34,800 bases of DNA from Oscillibacter sp. (GTDB lineage Bacteria > Bacillota > Clostridia > Oscillospirales > Oscillospiraceae). A program made the position numbers and the translations under genes. Numbering within the stretch: position 1 is the first letter of the stretch; each line of letters begins with the position of its first letter. This document shows positions 8,005 to 14,755 of the stretch, piece after piece. The notes beneath the pieces are model-generated. The model was given only the letters and a program-made list of their open reading frames with translations, ran no database searches and had not been told where the DNA came from. The stretch is taken from contig JAGBDS010000044.1 of NCBI GenBank assembly GCA_017937405.1, positions 1-34,800 of the forward strand, given 5' to 3'.

Positions 8005-8988
8005 TTGCAAAAGCGGTCTCAGTGGAGCCGGTTCCTCGGCGCCCACTTTCCCTGGTTCGTTCTGGCCTGCGCCACCACCGGCGTTTTGTTTCCCGATACC
8101 TTTTCCTGGCTCAACGGCCCCATCACCATGGCCCTGTTCGCCTTCATGACCTTTGCCAACAGCCTGGGCGGCGGCTTCCGGGAGCTGGGGCGGGTATTTC
8201 TCCGGCCCCTGCCGGTGATCGTCACCCTGGTGCTGCTCCATGTGGTCATCCCCCTGCTGACGCTGGGCCTTGGGAACCTGCTGTTCCCCGACGCGCCCCT
8301 GTTCACCACGGGGCTGGTGCTGGAATACGTCATCCCTACCGGGGTGGCCTCGCTGATGTGGGTTGGCATCTGCGGCGGCAATGCGCCGCTGTGCCTCTCC
8401 ATCGTCCTGCTGGACACCCTGGCGGCTCCCGTAGTGATCCCCCTGTCCCTCAAGCTGCTGGTGGGCTCCGTGGTGGAGGTAGACACCTGGGGTATGATGG
8501 GCGACATGGTGGTGATGGTGGCCCTGCCCGCTCTGGCGGCCATGACGGTGTATCAGGCCACCGGCGGCCGGGCGGCGGTGACGGTCAAGCCGAAGCTGGA
8601 GCTGTTCGCCAAGCTGGCCCTGCTGACCGTTATCACCGCCAACGCCACCTCCTGCGCCCCCTTCCTCCGTGAGCTGGACCGCACGCTGGTGCTGGTGATG
8701 GCGGCGGTGTTCCTGCTGTGCCTGTTCGGGTTCCTGGCGGGGTACTGGGCGGCGAAGCTCATGGGGCTGGACTTCCCTACCCGGGCCACCATGTGCCTGA
8801 ACACCGGGCTTCGGAACATCAGCGCCGGGTCGGTGCTGGCGCTGCAATACTTTCCCGCCCAGGCCGTCTTCCCCGTGGCGTTTACGCCCCTGTTTCTGCA
8901 GTTCACTACCTCCATCATTGTGAAGGTCCTGATGCGGACTCCCTCCGGGAGGGCGTATGCCGAAAAAGAGGGCGCTCCCCTTCCGTAA
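8005..8988 (+). CDS. bile acid:sodium symporter family membrane protein
   Basis: A 327-residue integral membrane protein with about nine or ten hydrophobic segments, from FVLACATTGVLFP near residue 18 to VAFTPLFLQFTTSIIVKV near the end. The pattern resembles the BASS family (PF01758): a paired fold with VLEYVIPTGVASLMWVGICGGN in the first half and a TMCLNTGLRNISAGSVLAL crossover region in the second, where sodium and substrate bind in solved members. Substrate is unknown; bacterial members carry bile acids, pantoate and other organic anions. The start is TTG at 8005, supported by GAGGAGG 6-7 bases upstream; no better ATG exists. It may be co-transcribed with prmA and ends at a strong terminator. 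Confidence 0.8.
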   Translation: MQKRSQWSRFLGAHFPWFVLACATTGVLFPDTFSWLNGPITMALFAFMTFANSLGGGFRELGRVFLRPLPVIVTLVLLHVVIPLLTLGLGNLLFPDAPLFTTGLVLEYVIPTGVASLMWVGICGGNAPLCLSIVLLDTLAAPVVIPLSLKLLVGSVVEVDTWGMMGDMVVMVALPALAAMTVYQATGGRAAVTVKPKLELFAKLALLTVITANATSCAPFLRELDRTLVLVMAAVFLLCLFGFLAGYWAAKLMGLDFPTRATMCLNTGLRNISAGSVLALQYFPAQAVFPVAFTPLFLQFTTSIIVKVLMRTPSGRAYAEKEGAPLP

Positions 8989-8995
8989 ATTTTTT

Positions 8996-9024
8996 GTGCG
9001 CGGTAAAAACCGCGCACTTTTTTT
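8996..9024 (+). terminator. intrinsic terminator after the BASS-family gene
   Basis: GTGCGCGGT (8996-9004) pairs with ACCGCGCAC (9009-9017) around a short A loop, followed by seven T (9018-9024). It lies eight bases after the stop codon. Confidence 0.9.
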
Positions 9025-9109
9025 GCCGCTGCGGCCCCGCTTCGACAGGATACACCCGACTTTTCACCTATAACCGGGTAAAATGGGGAAAACAGAAGGA
9101 GGCGGTCCC

Positions 9110-9907
9110 ATGGAACGAAAAGAGCGGGTACTGACCCTGCGGGTGGAGGATATCCGGCCAAACCCCTATCAGCCCCGGCAGACCTTTGACGACGAGGGGC
9201 TGCGGGAGCTGGCCTCGTCTATCCGGCGCCACGGCATCCTCCAGCCCCTGACGGTGCGGCCCGCCGGCGGCGGCAAGTGGGAGCTGGTGGCCGGCGAGCG
9301 GCGGCTGCGGGCGGCAAAGCTGGCGGGACTGGAGCGGGTACCCTGCATCCGCCGGGAGGCCGACGACCGGGATGCCGCCCTGCTGGCCCTGGTGGAAAAC
9401 CTGCAGCGGCGGGACCTGCACTATCTGGAAGAGGCCGCCGCCATCGCGTCCTACATCCGGCAAACCGGCATCACCCAGGAGGAGGCCGCCGCCCAGCTGG
9501 GGCGGTCCCCCTCGGCCCTGGCCAACAAGCTGCGGCTGCTGCGGCTGTCCCCTGCCTGCCGGGAGCTGCTGGTACGAAACGGCCTGACAGAGCGCCATGC
9601 CCGGTGCCTGCTGCGGCTGGAGGACGAGGAGGAGCGGCTGGCGGCGCTCCGTCACATCGCGGACAAGCAGCTGAACGTGGCCCAGACGGAGCAGTACATT
9701 GAGCAGCGGCTCACCCAGCTTCAGTCCACCCCACCCAAGCGGCGGCGGACGTTCATCCTGAAGGATGTGCGGCTGTTTCTCAACAGCCTGGACCGGGGGC
9801 TGCGGATGGTGCGGGAGGCTGGGGTGGACGCCCGGACGGAGCGGCAGGAGACGGAGGACTCCATTCTGCTGACCATCCGCATCCCAAAGCAGCGGCAAAC
9901 TTCGTAA
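9110..9907 (+). CDS. noc: ParB/Spo0J-family nucleoid protein, Noc-like
   Basis: A 265-residue ParB-family DNA-binding protein. The N-terminal ParB/sulfiredoxin-like domain has NPYQPRQTFDDEGL and the nucleotide-binding GERRLRAAKLAG motif. The helix-turn-helix is in ITQEEAAAQLGRSPSALANKL. Features recall Noc more than ParB: ANKLRLLRL, LTERHARCLL and the DKQLNVAQTE segment, which matches my memory of the Bacillus Noc sequence. Noc blocks Z-ring assembly over the nucleoid by binding its own DNA sites and the membrane. The ATG at 9110 with AGAAGGAGG upstream is preferred to the in-frame ATG at 9083. A separate ParB lies at 24.7 kb. Noc versus ParB paralogue is not fully settled, and no consensus Noc site was found in the window. 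Confidence 0.75.
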   Translation: MERKERVLTLRVEDIRPNPYQPRQTFDDEGLRELASSIRRHGILQPLTVRPAGGGKWELVAGERRLRAAKLAGLERVPCIRREADDRDAALLALVENLQRRDLHYLEEAAAIASYIRQTGITQEEAAAQLGRSPSALANKLRLLRLSPACRELLVRNGLTERHARCLLRLEDEEERLAALRHIADKQLNVAQTEQYIEQRLTQLQSTPPKRRRTFILKDVRLFLNSLDRGLRMVREAGVDARTERQETEDSILLTIRIPKQRQTS

Positions 9908-10031
9908 ATTTTTGCGCTTGTTACTGGATTGTAATGTTTTTTGCCCCTCTTCTGTGTTAAAATGGCTACCAGTGGAATAGGCTTTGCGTGTGGCCTGTCC
10001 ACGAAATCCATGTTAACAACAGGAGGGCTTC

Positions 10032-11831
10032 ATGGAACAGACGACAAACGAAGCCGTTGTGCAGAAAAATCCAGGAGGCGCCCGGCTGAAAAAGGGCGGC
10101 AAGGGGCCGCTGGTGGCGCTGGGCGTTATCGTGGGCGTGCTGGTGCTGGCCTATGTGGGACTGTGCGCCTACGCCGGGTCTTTGGATACGTTTTACCCCA
10201 ATTACCATATCAACGGTATTGCTGTGGGTGGGCTGACCGTGGAACAGGCGTCCCAGACGCTGGCGGCGGAGCTGCCGGGGCAGGTCATGACTCTCCATTG
10301 TGGGGATGATCCGGTCAAATTAGGCTGGCCTTCGGACTCCCTGCCCTCCGTGACCTTGGGAGAGCTGGGCTATACGGAGGAGCGCTGCGGCGCCATCGCC
10401 CGGCGCCTGTTTGACCAGCAGAAGAGCTGCGGCTTTTTCAGCCGGGGCAGCCGGTTCCTGTCCGCCCAGTTCTCCTCCACGGGAGACACAGTCTCCGACG
10501 AGGATCTGGACGTGTCTGTTTTTCAGGAGCGGGTGACCCAGCTGGCACTGGAGCTGGCACTGGAGCCCCAGGATACCACATACTCCATCGGTGAGAACAG
10601 CATCTCCATCACCAAGGCCGTCAACGGGCGCTCCGTTAAGGAGAAAGCCCTGGCCGATGCGCTGATCCATGCCATCTGTACATACAGCTCCCACGGGGAG
10701 CTGGTGGCTTACATCAGCTTTGCCCATTTCAACCCCTGGAACCTGACGGCCCAGGCCATCTATGACGAAGTGGCCGCCGAGATGAAAAACGCCGGGTATG
10801 ACGCCGAGACGGATACCATCACCCCGGAGCAGCTGGGAGCGGAGTTCGACGTGGCCGCCGCCCAGAAGGCTCTGGACGCCGCGGCGCCCGGCGAGACGGT
10901 GGAAATTCCCGCCGTCATTGAGTATCCCAAGGTCACCGCCGAGGATCTGAAAACCGTGCTGTTCCGGGATGTGCTGGGCGAAGCCCAGACCAAGGTAGGC
11001 GGCACCGCCGCCCGGAAGAGCAACGTGAAGCTGTCCGCCTCCTCCATCAATGGGCTGGTGCTGAACACCGGGGATGTGTTCTCCTACAACGAATCCGTGG
11101 GCCAGCGCACCGCCGCCAACGGCTATCAGCCCGCCCCCGCCTATGTGAAGGGCGAGACCGTGGACGAGATCGGCGGCGGCATCTGCCAGACCTCCTCCAC
11201 CCTGTACCTGGCCTGCCTGCGGGGCAATCTGGAGATCACGGAGCGGTACGCCCACCGCTACATCCCCGCCTACATCGCCGCCGGCATGGACGCCACCGTG
11301 TCCTGGGGCGGCCCGGACTACAAATTCACCAACGACACCGATTATCCCGTCAAGATCGTCACCGAGTACAAGGGCGATTACCTGACGGTGAAGCTGCTGG
11401 GCACCAACGTCACCGGCATCACCGCGAAGATGACCAACGAACAGCTCTCCACCACGCCCTTTGAGGTGGTGTACGAGGATGACGAGACGCTGGCTCCCGG
11501 CACGGAGCAGGTCAAGACCACTCCCTACACCGGGTCCAAGTGGAAGACCTACCGCCACCTCTACGACGCCAACGGCAAGCTGATCTCCTCCTCCTACGAG
11601 GCCACCAGCGACTACAAGGCCCGGAACAAGGTCATTCTAAAGGGCCCCGCCAAGGCGGAGGTCCCGGCTGGCGGCACGGCGGAGATCCCCGTCCAGCCGC
11701 CTGTGGAGACACCCCAGGAGCCCGTGGAGACACCGCGGGAGACCCCGGAGGAAACACCCGCTGAGCCGGAGACACCCCAGGAGCCTATCATTATCATTCC
11801 GGACCTGCCGAAGGAGCCTGAAGAGACCTGA
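10032..11831 (+). CDS. VanW family membrane-anchored protein
   Basis: A 599-residue exported protein. After a basic N-terminus, one membrane segment (about 26-48) is followed by an extracellular region: a putative PG_binding_4-like part (about 80-300) and a VanW domain (about 328-460) with NTGDVFSYNESVGQRTAANGY, the conserved EIGGGICQTSSTLY and YKFTNDTDYPVKI. VanW proteins accompany some vancomycin-resistance operons but are widespread in Clostridia, where a cell-wall role is presumed and unproven. The last ~45 residues are a Pro/Glu/Thr tail with repeated ETPxEP units. The ATG at 10032 follows ACAGGAGG. The gene stands alone, ends at a bidirectional terminator, and no van resistance genes are near. 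Confidence 0.9.
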   Translation: MEQTTNEAVVQKNPGGARLKKGGKGPLVALGVIVGVLVLAYVGLCAYAGSLDTFYPNYHINGIAVGGLTVEQASQTLAAELPGQVMTLHCGDDPVKLGWPSDSLPSVTLGELGYTEERCGAIARRLFDQQKSCGFFSRGSRFLSAQFSSTGDTVSDEDLDVSVFQERVTQLALELALEPQDTTYSIGENSISITKAVNGRSVKEKALADALIHAICTYSSHGELVAYISFAHFNPWNLTAQAIYDEVAAEMKNAGYDAETDTITPEQLGAEFDVAAAQKALDAAAPGETVEIPAVIEYPKVTAEDLKTVLFRDVLGEAQTKVGGTAARKSNVKLSASSINGLVLNTGDVFSYNESVGQRTAANGYQPAPAYVKGETVDEIGGGICQTSSTLYLACLRGNLEITERYAHRYIPAYIAAGMDATVSWGGPDYKFTNDTDYPVKIVTEYKGDYLTVKLLGTNVTGITAKMTNEQLSTTPFEVVYEDDETLAPGTEQVKTTPYTGSKWKTYRHLYDANGKLISSSYEATSDYKARNKVILKGPAKAEVPAGGTAEIPVQPPVETPQEPVETPRETPEETPAEPETPQEPIIIIPDLPKEPEET

Positions 11832-11846
11832 CGCATAAACGGCAGA

Positions 11847-11875
11847 AAAACGCCGCCCATCCGGGCGGCGTTTTT
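11847..11875. terminator. bidirectional terminator between convergent genes
   Basis: AAAACGCCGCCC (11847-11858) pairs with GGGCGGCGTTTT (11863-11874) around ATCC, with A and T runs on both sides, so it can end transcription of the VanW gene from the left and of the lipoprotein gene from the right. Confidence 0.9.
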
Positions 11876-11885
11876 GTCATCATGT

Positions 11886-12233
11886 TTACCGGGTCTTTGT
11901 GAATACAGCAGGACCGCTTCCGGTCTCCACGGAGAATGTATCGCCGTCCACTTCGTACAGCACACCCCAGGACAGCTCACCGTCGTTCAGTGTGAGCGTA
12001 TCGTCGGTCACGGAGTACCGGAATACGGCGGTTTCTTCCCCAACCGTCACCTCAGCGGTGCCGTCTTTACCAAAGACCCACTGTGCTGCAAATTCATACG
12101 GCGCTTCCATTTCCAGCATATCCAGGGTCCCGTCACCCTGCCAGGTCCCCACCAGCTTCGAGGCGTGGCCGCAGGAGGAAAGGAGCGCGGCACAGCCTGC
12201 CGCCAGCGCAATACAGCGTATATAGCCTTTCAT
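11886..12233 (-). CDS. small lipoprotein of unknown function
   Basis: A 115-residue protein beginning MKGYIRCIAL, with a lipobox L-S-S-C at residues 18-21, so it should be lipidated at Cys21 and anchored on the outer face of the membrane. The mature part is small and beta-rich, with repeating pieces such as LVGTWQGDGTL, KDGTAEVTVGEETAVFRYSV and LYEVDGDTFSVE. This resembles the lipocalin-like or DUF5640-type small lipoproteins that share a GTW motif, but I do not assign it. An AAAGGAG site precedes the chosen ATG at 12233; two further in-frame ATGs lie upstream (12248 and 12269). It starts 58 bp after the dnaI stop with no hairpin between, so it probably shares the dnaD-dnaI transcript. Confidence 0.8.
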   Translation of the reverse strand: MKGYIRCIALAAGCAALLSSCGHASKLVGTWQGDGTLDMLEMEAPYEFAAQWVFGKDGTAEVTVGEETAVFRYSVTDDTLTLNDGELSWGVLYEVDGDTFSVETGSGPAVFTKTR

Positions 12234-12291
12234 CTGATCTCCTTTCATCGGCGTATGGGTGCGGTGCACAGCATTCTTCCCGCCGCGCCGC

Positions 12292-13284
12292 TCACTGGCC
12301 CCGCTCCTTTTTCAGCCTACGGATGTCCTCGCCAAAGAAGGGCAGGAGCTGGTACTCGCCCTCGATGCGGGAGGCCAGCTGGGGGGAGTAGCGGCGGGCG
12401 ATCTCCCCGGGCATCAGGTTCGTGTTCAGGATGGTGGACTTCTTCTCCATCAGCCGGGTATTGACGATCTGGTACAGGGCGGACTGGACGAAGGCCGTGG
12501 TCATCTCCGTGCCCAGGTCGTCCAAAATCAGCAGGTCGCAGTTCAGCACCCGGTCCACATCGTCCCCGGCGTCCTCCTCCCGGGTGAATTTCTGGGCTTC
12601 GAACCGCTGGAAGATGCGGCCCGCTGTGTCGTACACTACGGACCAGCCATTGCCGCTGACCTCCCGGGCGATGGCGGCGGAGAGGAACGTCTTGCCCAGG
12701 CCCGGGGCGCCGAACAGCAGCAAGTTGCCGGGGCGCTTGCCGAACTGATGGGCGTAATCGGCACAGATGTCGTAGACCGTCTCCATATTCTCCCGGGCGG
12801 AACGGCCGAAGTCGGCGTCATACGCCTGGGGATACCAGTCCAGAGAAAAGGTATCAAAGCTCTGGCTGCCCAGGTCCAGCATCCGGGAGAGCTCTTTCTG
12901 CTGCTCCCGGGCATAATACTGCCGAAGGCAGCGGCAGACCTGGCCGTTGCGGTAGCCCGTGTCGCCGCAGAGGGCGCAGGCGGGCTTTTCCTCCAGGCAG
13001 TCCTGGGGCAGGCCCATCTGGGTCAGAAGCTGCCGCTTTTCCTCCTGGATGCGGAGGTTTTCCTCCCGCAGGACGGCCACCGCCGGGGTGGGGTCCGTGC
13101 CGTGGCGCAGGGCGCTGGTGATGATGCGGCTCATGGTGGAGCGTAGTTCGTCGTCAATTTCCCGCAGGCGGGGCTGGCGGCGGAAAATGTTCTCCCGCCG
13201 GGTCTGAAACCGCTCCTCACGCGTCCGGCGGTCCTCCTCGAACTGCTGGAGCGCCCGGCGCATGATCTTTCCATCGTATGCCAT
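12292..13284 (-). CDS. dnaI: DnaI/DnaC-like helicase loader ATPase
   Basis: A 330-residue AAA+ protein. The N-terminal part is a charged helical region (about 1-90), followed by a zinc knuckle with C103, C106, C117 and C119. The ATPase domain has Walker A GAPGLGKT (192-199), Walker B LLILDD (251-256), a TNL sensor-1 segment and a sensor/Arg-finger region ASRIEGEY (304-311). This arrangement fits the DnaI-type loaders that place the replicative helicase on DNA with DnaD. The ATG at 13284 starts 6 bp after the dnaD stop, with an AGGGGG ribosome site inside dnaD. The symbol is by family and context; experimentally it could be called a DnaC-type protein. Confidence 0.88.
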   Translation of the reverse strand: MAYDGKIMRRALQQFEEDRRTREERFQTRRENIFRRQPRLREIDDELRSTMSRIITSALRHGTDPTPAVAVLREENLRIQEEKRQLLTQMGLPQDCLEEKPACALCGDTGYRNGQVCRCLRQYYAREQQKELSRMLDLGSQSFDTFSLDWYPQAYDADFGRSARENMETVYDICADYAHQFGKRPGNLLLFGAPGLGKTFLSAAIAREVSGNGWSVVYDTAGRIFQRFEAQKFTREEDAGDDVDRVLNCDLLILDDLGTEMTTAFVQSALYQIVNTRLMEKKSTILNTNLMPGEIARRYSPQLASRIEGEYQLLPFFGEDIRRLKKERGQ

Positions 13285-13290
13285 GGACCG

Positions 13291-14211
13291 TTACCCCCTG
13301 TCCCTGTGCAAATCCCGCACGTATTTCCGCAGTTCGTCGCTGCCCGGCTTCTCCGCCTGCTCCCGCTTCGGGGCGGGACGGTCGCCCTTCTCCACTTCCT
13401 CCACCGTATGGAGGCCCGCCTCATGCCACCGCTTCAAAATGCCGTTGCAGTAGGGCCATTTCAGCTCGTGGCATTTCAGCACCGTCTTGTCGTAGGCCAG
13501 GGCAACCGTCTCCGGCGGGAAGCCCATCTCCTGCCAGGCGGTGAGGTACTTTTCCTCCGACGCTACCGGCAGGCGGTCCCCCAGACGCAGGGCCTGCATA
13601 TACTTCGGCAGCGCCCCCTGGCGCTCCGTGTATTTTTTCAGGTACTCCGCCGCCGCCTTCTGGGTGTCGATACCCATGCGGGCCCAGGCGTAGCCCTCCT
13701 TCTCGATCTGCCGCAGAGTGGGACGGCGGCCCTCGCCGTACCGGCGGCGGACGCGCTCGTCACAGTGGCACACCAGCAGGTACACCACGTCGGCGGGCAG
13801 GCCCAGGTAATCCGTCAGGCCCAGGAGGACACCTACGTCCGGAGTAGTCAGCTTCTTCCCCAGGCGGCGCTCCACCTCGGAAACCAGCCCCCGGAACTCT
13901 CCGCTGCTCTCCAGCCGCTGGGCAATGTCCCCCCGCTGGTACTCCGGCCGCTCGTCGGCGGGCTCCGGGACGGATTCCGCCGCCGGGGCAATGAGCCCCA
14001 GGGCCCGGAGGGTCTCCTCCGCCGCTTCGATGCGGCTGCGCTCCCAGCGGAGCTCCCCCGCAAGGGACCGGGGCGCCACGGTGCCATGGTGCCGCAACAG
14101 GGCCAAATACAAAAGGGCCGCGTCGCCGTCGCCTCTTTCCAGCAGGCGGCGCACCGCCTGGGCGGACAACGTGACGCTCTCGTCCGCCGTATGTACCAGC
14201 ACGTTGGGCAT
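13291..14211 (-). CDS. DnaD domain protein (replication initiation/restart)
   Basis: A 306-residue protein with an N-terminal winged-helix-like part (about 1-80: LSAQAVRRLLERGDGDAALLYLAL and LAGELRWERSRIEAAEETLRALGLI) and C-terminal DnaB_2/DnaD repeats (about 115-270). The latter show LGKKLTTPDVGVLLGLTDYLG, and KWPYCNGILKRWHEAGLHTVEE, close to the YxxxI(L)xxW motif of DnaD-family C-terminal domains. In Bacillus DnaD and DnaB load the helicase with DnaI; here the gene lies directly upstream of the dnaI-like gene in one operon, supporting the same job. The ATG at 14211 has GAGGAGG upstream and a good promoter on the minus strand. The protein is longer than Bacillus DnaD, as is usual in Clostridia. 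Confidence 0.88.
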   Translation of the reverse strand: MPNVLVHTADESVTLSAQAVRRLLERGDGDAALLYLALLRHHGTVAPRSLAGELRWERSRIEAAEETLRALGLIAPAAESVPEPADERPEYQRGDIAQRLESSGEFRGLVSEVERRLGKKLTTPDVGVLLGLTDYLGLPADVVYLLVCHCDERVRRRYGEGRRPTLRQIEKEGYAWARMGIDTQKAAAEYLKKYTERQGALPKYMQALRLGDRLPVASEEKYLTAWQEMGFPPETVALAYDKTVLKCHELKWPYCNGILKRWHEAGLHTVEEVEKGDRPAPKREQAEKPGSDELRKYVRDLHRDRG

Positions 14212-14242
14212 AGCGGCCCTCCTCTCTCATTTCTGTCCCCCT

Positions 14243-14271
14243 ATTCTACACGATATTTCCCGGAAGAACAA
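14243..14271 (-). promoter_or_regulatory. promoter for the dnaD-dnaI-lipoprotein operon
   Basis: On the minus strand TTGTTC (14271-14266), 17-bp spacer, TAGAAT (14248-14243). The expected start is about 25 bases before the dnaD ATG. Confidence 0.7.
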
Positions 14272-14346
14272 GCCCCCGCAAAATCCACAGGATATGTGAA
14301 TTTTCTCAAAATCTCCGCTTTTTTTCTGGCGCCCTCTTGCATGGTA

Positions 14347-14355
14347 TGGTATACT
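14347..14355 (+). promoter_or_regulatory. extended -10 promoter upstream of zapA
   Basis: TGGTATACT (14347-14355) is an extended -10 element. No good -35 lies at the right distance. It would give a leader of about 60 bases before the zapA ATG, divergent from the dnaD promoter 75 bp away. Confidence 0.55.
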
Positions 14356-14422
14356 GTAAGCTGTGAAAATGGACGGGGTCTGCCCTGCTGTGCCATATCA
14401 ACACAAAAGAGGAGGAATTTTC

Positions 14423-14755
14423 ATGGCAAACCGCGTGGTCGTGACGATCTGTGGGGAAGATTACACCTTTGTGGCGGAGGAATCCACCAGCTACATGCAG
14501 AAGGTGGGCGCCTATGTGGGCGACAAGATGAACGACATCCTGAACAGCGCCAAGGTGGGCCGCACCGACGCCGCCGTCCTTACCGCCGCCAACATCGCCG
14601 ACGAGCTGTTCAAGGCCCAGGCTGCTTCCGAGCAGCTGCGGAGCCAGATCAAGGGCTATCTGGACGAGGCGGGCAAGGCCCAGGCCGAGGTCAGCGAGCT
14701 GAAGCGGGAGGTGTTCCGCCTGCAGCAGAAGCTGGACGGGCGGAACCGCGGATGA
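14423..14755 (+). CDS. zapA: cell division protein ZapA
   Basis: A 110-residue protein that binds FtsZ and bundles its filaments at the division site. It has the ZapA N-terminal fold (NRVVVTICGEDYTFVAEES, YMQKVGAYVGDKMNDILNS), then a conserved helix (DAAVLTAANIADELFKAQ) and a C-terminal coiled coil ending in LKREVFRLQQKL. The ATG at 14423 is preceded by AAGAGGAGG. The stop overlaps the start of the U32 peptidase gene (ATGA), so the two are translationally coupled; zapA followed by a U32 gene is a common arrangement in Clostridia. Confidence 0.93.
   Translation: MANRVVVTICGEDYTFVAEESTSYMQKVGAYVGDKMNDILNSAKVGRTDAAVLTAANIADELFKAQAASEQLRSQIKGYLDEAGKAQAEVSELKREVFRLQQKLDGRNRG

Noticed and set aside
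10032-11831. VanW protein as evidence of a vancomycin resistance operon
   Set aside because: No vanH, vanA/B, vanX, vanR or vanS is near; VanW proteins are common in Clostridia without resistance.
14248-14262. ATATTTCCCGGAAGAA, a possible Noc-binding site in the dnaD promoter
   Set aside because: Compared with ATTTCCCGGGAAAT it lacks one central base, so the symmetry is broken.
14281-14298. AAATCCACAGG as a DnaA box
   Set aside because: The first bases differ from TTATNCACA and no second copy is near.
13306-14751. Upstream in-frame extension of the U32 peptidase gene over the dnaD region
   Set aside because: It is the antisense of dnaD and zapA sequence; the ATG overlapping the zapA stop gives the normal protein start.
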